A stretch of 10,643 bases of DNA from PALSA-1296 sp038322815 (GTDB lineage: Bacteria > Bacteroidota > Ignavibacteria > Palsa-1295). The stretch spans positions 1-10,643 of the forward strand of contig JBBQGG010000086.1 of the NCBI GenBank assembly GCA_038322815.1, in the 5' to 3' direction. Positions 6,266-10,643 of the stretch are shown piece by piece. The stretch's first letter is position 1, and every line of letters starts with the position of its first letter. The position numbers and the translations under genes are program-made. The notes beneath the pieces were generated by a model that was given only the letters and a program-made list of their open reading frames with translations, ran no database searches and was not told the DNA's origin.

Positions 6266-7386
6266 CTCTCGAAACTGCCAGAAAGCAATTCCCCCATACA
6301 TGGACTGATATGATCTATCTGAATCATGCGGCTATAAGCCCCATGATATTCAGAGTTCGCGATGCAGTAGATAAATATCTCGAACGCCGCGCCCTGAAAG
6401 GGATCGAATCCTATCCTTGGGCAAATAAAATAGCATTCGAAACGAAAAATCTTCTTGCTGATCTGCTTCATACAAAGTCAGAACGTATCGCTTTTACTCT
6501 TAACACAGCCGAAGGCGTTAGTCTTCTTGCTTCTGGAATTGATTGGAAAAACGGCGATAGAATTCTGCTCTATCGCTATGAATATCCTGCAAATGTTTAT
6601 CCGTATCTCAATCAACGCCGTCATGGAGTTGAAATAGATTTTATGGAGCCGGAAGATTACCGAATCACACTTGATGAGATAAAAAAACATGTAACTCCAA
6701 AAACAAAACTGATCGCACTGAGCTTTGTGCAATTCTTAACGGGCTTTCGATCTGACGTTGAGGCGATTGGGAAGTTTTGTCGAGAGCAAAATATTATTTT
6801 CGCCGTCGATGCAATTCAAGGTCTGCCGCATTCATCGATCGATGTAGAAAAATCTAATATAGATTTTCTTGCTGCCGGATCGCATAAATGGATGATGGGT
6901 ACTGAAGGCACTGCATTCGTTTATATCAGTGACCGACTTCAAAAAATTATTCATCAATCTTCGATGGGAGCTGCAAGCGTCACTGCTCCGTTCAATTTTT
7001 TCGATTTCGATACCGATCGACTCCGAAATGATGCCAGCCGATATGAGAACGGAACACTGAATTTTCCCGGCATTGCAGCGCTAAATGCTGCACTGAAATT
7101 TCACGGCGAATTCGGATTTGCTGAAATAGAAAAAAGAGTTTTAGATCATTCGTCATATCTAATTTCAAGATTCAAAACAGAAGGAGTAAAAATTCTTACT
7201 TCGGAAACGCAAGCTGAAAGAGCTGGCATCGTCAGTGTTGAAATAGAAAACCCCGAAGAAGTGTTAGAACGCTTGCAAAAGAAAAATATCATCGCCGCAG
7301 TTCGCGGCGGAAAGCTGAGATTCTCGCCGCATTTTTACAACACTGAAGAAGAATTGCGAGCAGCGATAAATGTGATATTTGAATAA
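6262..7386 (+). CDS. Class V PLP-dependent aminotransferase-fold enzyme
   Basis: A 374-aa cytosolic fold-type I PLP enzyme. Seen: YLNHAAISP at residues 19-27, TLNTAEGVSLLA (79-90, phosphate-binding), the PLP ring-contacting Asp in VDAIQG (182-187), the Schiff-base lysine Lys209 in AAGSHKWMMGTEG (204-216) and a C-terminal KLRFSPHFYNTEEEL (351-365). The catalytic cysteine loop of cysteine desulfurases is absent (the only Cys is 173), so sulfur mobilisation is unlikely. The SHKW and SPHFYNTEEE signatures are nearer to isopenicillin-N-epimerase-like and kynureninase-like relatives, and the exact substrate is unknown. It starts inside the end of kdsB and stops 2 bases before coaBC, so the genes are co-transcribed. 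Confidence 0.88.
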   Translation: MTLETARKQFPHTWTDMIYLNHAAISPMIFRVRDAVDKYLERRALKGIESYPWANKIAFETKNLLADLLHTKSERIAFTLNTAEGVSLLASGIDWKNGDRILLYRYEYPANVYPYLNQRRHGVEIDFMEPEDYRITLDEIKKHVTPKTKLIALSFVQFLTGFRSDVEAIGKFCREQNIIFAVDAIQGLPHSSIDVEKSNIDFLAAGSHKWMMGTEGTAFVYISDRLQKIIHQSSMGAASVTAPFNFFDFDTDRLRNDASRYENGTLNFPGIAALNAALKFHGEFGFAEIEKRVLDHSSYLISRFKTEGVKILTSETQAERAGIVSVEIENPEEVLERLQKKNIIAAVRGGKLRFSPHFYNTEEELRAAINVIFE

Positions 7387-7388
7387 TT

Positions 7389-8627
7389 ATGCTTAACGCA
7401 AAAAAAATAATTTACGGCATCACCGGCTCCATCGCAGCAGCGAAGGCTCCAATCATTGCCCGAGAATTAGTTCGCGCAGGAGCCCAAGTGCATTGTGCAC
7501 TGACACATTCAGCACAAAAGTTTACGACGCCCTATAGTCTCTCGATCCTTACCGGCAACGAAGCCATAACGGAAATTTTTCCTTCTTCCGGAAAAGGAAC
7601 ATGGCACGTTCATCTCGGAAGATCGGCCTATGCAATGCTGATCGCACCATGCTCGGCGGCTACACTTGGAAAGCTACGCCGTGGCATATATGATAACTCC
7701 GTTCTTCTTCTTGCTTCATCGCTCGGACATAATGCCCAACTTATTATCGCTCCGGCAATGGATGAAGAAATGTGGCAGCAGCCTGCTGTTCAGGAAAATA
7801 TTGAATGGCTCAAAAATAAGGGCGTAAAATTTATTGAGCCGGTTAAAGGCAATCTTGCAAGCGGCATAGTCGGCATGGGCAGAATGGAGGAACCGGATGA
7901 TGTTGTGAAGCAATTCCAGCAGTTGCTTGTTACTGCGGACAATCGAAATGCACAGCTCGGAATCCGAAATCTCCCTCTTGCCGGAAAACATATTCTCATC
8001 ACAGGCGGTCCGACCTATGAGCCGATCGATCCCGTCCGCTTCATCGGCAATCGGTCAAGCGGGAAGATGGGGGCAGCGCTTGCTAAAGAAGCGGCGGATA
8101 TTTTCGGAGCAGATGTTACACTTATCATGGGTCCGTCATCCGAAAAGACCCCTTCATCGGTCAATCGCATCAATGTTGAAACAGCAGATGAGATGCGCGA
8201 TGAAGTGCTGGTGCAGCTATCAGGTCATGACATACTGATCATGAGCGCTGCTGTGAGTGATTTCAGAGCAAGCGATCCGGAAAAGGAAAAAATAAAAAAG
8301 ACGCATAAAAAGAAGTGGTCGCTTGATCTCTCGCCAACTCGTGATATTTTAAAAGATGTCATGACTCAAAAAAAGTCAAAACAAAAAATTATCGGCTTCG
8401 CATTAGAAGGCGGCGACGGTGCAATAAAATATGCCAAAGGAAAATTAGATTCCAAAGGTCTTGATATGATCGTCTTAAACCGCTTCGATGAAATGGGCGC
8501 CGGATTTTCTACCGATACAAACCGCATCACGATCTTCACCAAGGACGGCTTGCAAAAAGAAGTGCCGCTTGTTACAAAAACCGAATGCGCCAGAATTATT
8601 CTTTCACTAATTTCGGAGTTGGAATAA
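7389..8627 (+). CDS. coaBC: Bifunctional phosphopantothenoylcysteine decarboxylase / phosphopantothenate-cysteine ligase
   Basis: A 412-aa Dfp-type enzyme for the second and third steps of CoA synthesis. The N-terminal flavin-dependent CoaC domain (residues 5-180) shows GITGSIAAAKAP, catalytic His75, the APCSAATLGKLRRGIYDN segment, APAMDEEMW (121-129) and the flap LASGIVGMGRMEEP. The CoaB domain (199-410) shows TGGPTYEPIDPVRFIGNRSSGKMG, AAVSDF, KIKK, LSPTRDIL, FALE and STDTNRITIF. Numbering matches E. coli Dfp exactly: Asn125 is Asp here and flap Cys158 is Ser. As I recall, both variants occur in Bacteroidota and relatives, so the enzyme is probably active. It starts 2 bases after the aminotransferase stop, and its TAA shares one base with the udg ATG. 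Confidence 0.97.
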   Translation: MLNAKKIIYGITGSIAAAKAPIIARELVRAGAQVHCALTHSAQKFTTPYSLSILTGNEAITEIFPSSGKGTWHVHLGRSAYAMLIAPCSAATLGKLRRGIYDNSVLLLASSLGHNAQLIIAPAMDEEMWQQPAVQENIEWLKNKGVKFIEPVKGNLASGIVGMGRMEEPDDVVKQFQQLLVTADNRNAQLGIRNLPLAGKHILITGGPTYEPIDPVRFIGNRSSGKMGAALAKEAADIFGADVTLIMGPSSEKTPSSVNRINVETADEMRDEVLVQLSGHDILIMSAAVSDFRASDPEKEKIKKTHKKKWSLDLSPTRDILKDVMTQKKSKQKIIGFALEGGDGAIKYAKGKLDSKGLDMIVLNRFDEMGAGFSTDTNRITIFTKDGLQKEVPLVTKTECARIILSLISELE

Positions 8628-9526
8628 TGACTGATCGAACAATTCATGATGTTATCTCCGATATAGAATCCTGGGCAAAGGAGCGGGTTGCTTCGGGTGA
8701 AGAAGCACTGTATCTTCCGGTTAGTGGAGTCTCGGCTTCGGTTGCGGGGGTTCGAAATGACGAAAATACAATTGATGAAATGAAAAAACAAAAAGTGGCT
8801 GCCGTACCAATTCCGCCCGATCCGACAAATCCGTTATTCCAAAAACCAAAATCTGCAATGCCTGCACAAGCGCCCACAGCCCGCGTTCCGAAAGCCGCTC
8901 CCACTCCTGCAACTGTAAAACCTGTTTTGTCATTTTCAGAAAATTGGCAGAATGCAAAAGATCTTCCGACTTTGCAATCCATGATCTCCGGCTGTACAAA
9001 ATGCGAGCTTTATAAAACACGGACGAACTTTGTGTTCGGAGTCGGCAATCCGCATGCGAAAGTGATGGTCATCGGTGAAGCGCCGGGAGCCGATGAGGAT
9101 AAAAAGGGCGAGCCGTTTGTCGGGCGCGCCGGTCAGTTACTCGACAAGATGCTGATCGCAATAAATTTCCCACGCGAAGAAGTATTTATCGCAAACATCT
9201 TAAAATCCCGCCCGCCCGGAAATCGCGATCCGAAACCGGAAGAAGTTGCAGCATGCGAGCCGTATCTTTTCAAACAGATCGAGCTTATCAAACCAAAGAT
9301 GATTCTCTGCGTCGGGCGAGTAGCCGGAAATAATTTATTGAAACTCGAAAGCGATTCACTGAAAGATATGCGCGGCAAAACATTCGATTTTATGGGAGCC
9401 AAAGTAATGGTCACCTATCATCCCGCTGCATTGCTCCGCAACCCGAACTGGAAAAACGGTGCCTGGGAAGATCTACAGAAGTTTCGGAAGTTGTATGATG
9501 AGATGGAGGGAATTTCACAGGTTTAA
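8627..9526 (+). CDS. udg: Family 4 uracil-DNA glycosylase
   Basis: A 299-aa base-excision repair enzyme that removes uracil from DNA. Residues 1-110 are a poorly conserved N-terminus with a Pro/Ala-rich linker (~61-100). The catalytic domain follows: SGCTKCELYKTR (121-132), motif GEAPGADEDKKGEPFVGRAGQLLDKML (150-176), ILKSRPPGNRDPKPEEVAACEPYL (191-214), CVGRVAG, and motif TYHPAALLRNP (263-273). The [4Fe-4S] ligands Cys123, Cys126 and Cys210 are present, but the ligand usually in KCRPP is Ser194; Cys228 is nearby. The ATG at 8627 overlaps the coaBC stop by one base and has GGAG 8 bases upstream; an upstream in-frame ATG at 8585 lies inside coaBC and is less likely. Its 3' end is duplicated downstream, and its last residues (GISQV) may be replaced relative to the ancestral end. 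Confidence 0.95.
   Translation: MTDRTIHDVISDIESWAKERVASGEEALYLPVSGVSASVAGVRNDENTIDEMKKQKVAAVPIPPDPTNPLFQKPKSAMPAQAPTARVPKAAPTPATVKPVLSFSENWQNAKDLPTLQSMISGCTKCELYKTRTNFVFGVGNPHAKVMVIGEAPGADEDKKGEPFVGRAGQLLDKMLIAINFPREEVFIANILKSRPPGNRDPKPEEVAACEPYLFKQIELIKPKMILCVGRVAGNNLLKLESDSLKDMRGKTFDFMGAKVMVTYHPAALLRNPNWKNGAWEDLQKFRKLYDEMEGISQV
9428..9509 (+). repeat. Direct repeat, upstream copy (3' end of udg)
   Basis: This coding segment specifies ALLRNPNWKNGAW... to ...LYDEMEG and recurs at 9991-10068. The last 34 bases (9476-9509) are identical in both copies. The first ~40 differ at about seven sites, five of them synonymous third positions, and the downstream copy lacks 4 bases. Confidence 0.93.
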
Positions 9527-9576
9527 ACTTTCTCTCGTTTTGAGACAAAAACTTTACTGGCGGCGTTATAAACTTC

Positions 9577-9897
9577 ATGAAACCTGATTTAATCAGCATA
9601 ACCAGATTCGGTGTACGTATTGCAGAGCGCTTTGCTCCGGAGAAAATTATTTTATTCGGTTCTTATGCCTACGGCGAGCCCACGAGTGATTCCGACGTTG
9701 ACCTGTTAGTGATCATGGCGCATGAAGGTGATGCCAGAGAAAAGGCATTTGAGATCCGCTCCGCATTTCCACGGGAATTTCCTCTTGATCTTATTGTCCG
9801 CTCCGAAGAAGAACTGAAAATCCGTCTCGGAATGAATGACTACTTTCTCAAAGAAATCACCGAGCACGGACGAGTGATCTATGAAAGAGGAAACTAA
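9577..9897 (+). CDS. MNT-type minimal nucleotidyltransferase (antitoxin-like)
   Basis: A 106-aa single-domain Pol-beta-fold nucleotidyltransferase. The active site is complete: GSYAYGEPTSDSDVDLLV (residues 28-45) contains the GSx10DxD arrangement with Asp40 and Asp42, and a third carboxylate is likely Asp71 in FPLDLIV. In MNT/HEPN toxin-antitoxin pairs such proteins neutralise the HEPN ribonuclease, in characterised cases by adding AMP units to it. Here the partner overlaps its end by 17 bases (from the ATG at 9881) but is truncated, so this is an antitoxin with a broken toxin. No Shine-Dalgarno is seen. The gene lies between the two direct repeats, 50 bases after udg, and breaks the tight gene spacing of the operon, consistent with insertion. 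Confidence 0.88.
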   Translation: MKPDLISITRFGVRIAERFAPEKIILFGSYAYGEPTSDSDVDLLVIMAHEGDAREKAFEIRSAFPREFPLDLIVRSEEELKIRLGMNDYFLKEITEHGRVIYERGN

Positions 9898-10057
9898 GGA
9901 ATGGATGAAGCGAGCTGAGGAAGATCTTCGCGTTGCAAAACGAGAGGCACGTGTCATTGATGAGCCAAGTTATTCTGCCGTGTGCTTTCAGCATTACTCC
10001 GCAATCCGAATTGGAAGGTCGGCGCCTGGGACTGCAGAAGTTTCGGAAGTTGTATGA
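9881..10057 (+). pseudogene. Truncated HEPN-domain toxin fused to a udg-tail copy
   Basis: The frame from ATG 9881 to TGA 10055-10057 encodes 58 residues. Residues 1-37 (MKEETKEWMKRAEEDLRVAK..., then EPSYSAVCFQ) match the first helix and start of the second helix of HEPN proteins, which normally run ~110-140 aa and continue CF-x2-QQAAEK-x-LKA. From about base 9991 the DNA is instead a copy of the udg 3' end read in another frame, giving an unrelated tail. The HEPN catalytic Arg-x4-6-His motif lies in the missing C-terminal half, so no RNase activity is expected. It overlaps the nucleotidyltransferase by 17 bases, the usual pairing of such modules. Confidence 0.8.
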
Positions 10058-10068
10058 TGAGATGGAGG
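9991..10068 (+). repeat. Direct repeat, downstream degenerate copy of the udg 3' end
   Basis: Read in the udg frame this gives ALLRNPNWKVGAWD, then a 4-base deletion, then 34 bases (10035-10068) identical to udg. Past the repeat it continues GAG TAA, so an intact version would end the glycosylase as DEMEE-stop. The segment also contains the GGAGGAG that serves the next ORF. Confidence 0.93.
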
Positions 10069-10070
10069 AG
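10064..10070 (+). promoter_or_regulatory. Ribosome-binding site inside the duplicated udg tail
   Basis: GGAGGAG lies 8 bases upstream of the ATG at 10079 and is the best Shine-Dalgarno in the window. It lies at the end of the udg-tail copy, extending two bases past it, so the downstream ORF takes its translation signal mostly from that fragment. Confidence 0.75.
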
Positions 10071-10078
10071 TAATTGAA

Positions 10079-10504
10079 ATGAAATGGAAGATTTTTAATT
10101 TCTTTAAAAATGAGCCGCCCGAAGCTCCTTGGCCAGGCGAACCTTCTATCACGTTCGGACCGACAGAAGAAGAAATGAGACAAAAGGAAATCGAAGCGGA
10201 CGAATTACCTGATCTGAAAAAAATAGAGAAAAACCCATCGTATATTTTAACAATAAAAAATCCTACATTTGATGATCTCAGTTTAGCCTTAGACATAAGT
10301 CCGGAGTTGGCAAAAAATTTTGATTACATACCAAAAAAGGTTCAATTCTCTATGGTAGAAAAAAATCCGGAAAATGTAAAATATATTAATAATCCTCACC
10401 CTAACGTTCAACGATTTATCATTCTTCAACACAAAGAATTTGTTAAATTTCTCCACGACATATCATCGATGAATGCGCTTCTTTTAAAACCAGGGATAGG
10501 GTAA
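10079..10504 (+). CDS. Unrecognised 141-aa protein with degenerate helical repeats
   Basis: I do not recognise a named family. There is no signal peptide or membrane segment. After an N-terminal KWKIFNFFKNEPPEAPWPGEP and a charged stretch (GPTEEEMRQKEIEADELPDLKK), residues ~51-120 look like weak repeats of ~22-24 residues around an [E/K]NP-x2-[I/V]-x3-NP core: KNPSYILTIKNP, then KNPENVKYINNPHPNVQRFIILQHKEFVKFL. This resembles the NPxxIKYIxNPxxxVQxxAV repeats of some phage-like and uncharacterised proteins, a weak likeness judged by eye. Repeat units normally recur many times, so the protein may be shortened; the last residues (ALLLKPGIG) look unlike the repeat. The start is well supported by GGAGGAG. 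If the udg tail were intact, it would begin 5 bases after the udg stop, like the other operon genes. Confidence 0.6.
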   Translation: MKWKIFNFFKNEPPEAPWPGEPSITFGPTEEEMRQKEIEADELPDLKKIEKNPSYILTIKNPTFDDLSLALDISPELAKNFDYIPKKVQFSMVEKNPENVKYINNPHPNVQRFIILQHKEFVKFLHDISSMNALLLKPGIG

Positions 10505-10643
10505 CTCTAATAAGAACTCATCGAATCCGAATATGCCGTTCGTTTATTATCTGTACGTTATCGAATGATATTAGTTTTAATTTTTTAATAAGATTTTCAT
10601 GATTAGAAATTATGTATAATTGGATTTCTTCGTGAGGATTCAA
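10505..10643. other. Non-coding end of window
   Basis: I see no gene in these 139 bases, which are AT-rich with a run of T near 10577-10586. No convincing terminator hairpin follows the 141-aa ORF. Confidence 0.5.

Noticed and set aside
6262..7386. Cysteine desulfurase (NifS/SufS/IscS) assignment
   Set aside because: The catalytic Cys loop is missing and no Fe-S assembly genes are nearby; only the class V fold is supported.
8585..8626. Earlier ATG for udg
   Set aside because: It lies inside coaBC; the 8627 ATG has GGAG at good spacing and the one-base overlap typical of this operon.
9510..10034. Complete integrative element bounded by att-like repeats
   Set aside because: No integrase, transposase or terminal inverted repeats are present between the direct repeats; only the insertion-like scar is supported.
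10533..10568. Short frame MPFVYYLYVIE then stop, resembling the start of a GIY-YIG nuclease
   Set aside because: Eleven residues is too little to claim a gene fragment and no continuation is seen in any frame.

Overview
The window reads as chromosomal DNA from a Gram-negative bacterium of the Bacteroidota/Chlorobiota/Ignavibacteriota sphere. Three things support this. A secreted protein ends in a type-A type IX secretion (T9SS) sorting domain. The CoaBC enzyme carries two active-site variants (Asp125, Ser158) that I recall from that lineage. There is a CMP-Kdo synthetase gene, so LPS is made. Shine-Dalgarno sites are weak or absent before most genes, which also fits. I cannot name a genus.

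Left half (1-5366): the end of a HupE/UreJ-like membrane protein (+) converges on a block read from the minus strand. In transcription order that block is an ECF sigma factor, a cupin-type anti-sigma factor, a large DUF4331 secreted protein with a strong intrinsic terminator, and a TauE/SafE-type permease. Three of its intergenic gaps, plus the divergent sigma/kdsB gap, hold a copy or half copy of a dispersed palindromic repeat with consensus-like ends GTCATT(C/G)... and AATGAC. The sigma/anti-sigma pair may control the DUF4331 gene, but this is inferred from position only.

Right half (5531-10504): a compact plus-strand housekeeping operon runs kdsB, class V aminotransferase, coaBC and family-4 uracil-DNA glycosylase (udg), with junctions of -4, +2 and -1 bases. 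It is followed by a MNT-type nucleotidyltransferase, a truncated HEPN partner and an unrecognised 141-aa ORF.

The main anomaly is at 9428-10078. The last ~80 bases of udg recur 563 bases downstream (34 bases identical, the rest mostly synonymous differences plus a 4-base deletion). The second copy is fused onto the broken HEPN gene and supplies the stop codon and ribosome-binding site just ahead of the 141-aa ORF. The simplest reading is that the operon once ran udg directly into the 141-aa ORF and that a MNT-HEPN toxin-antitoxin module came in between, duplicating or replacing the 3' end of udg. The HEPN toxin has since lost its catalytic half.

I see no rRNA, tRNA, CRISPR array or transposase.
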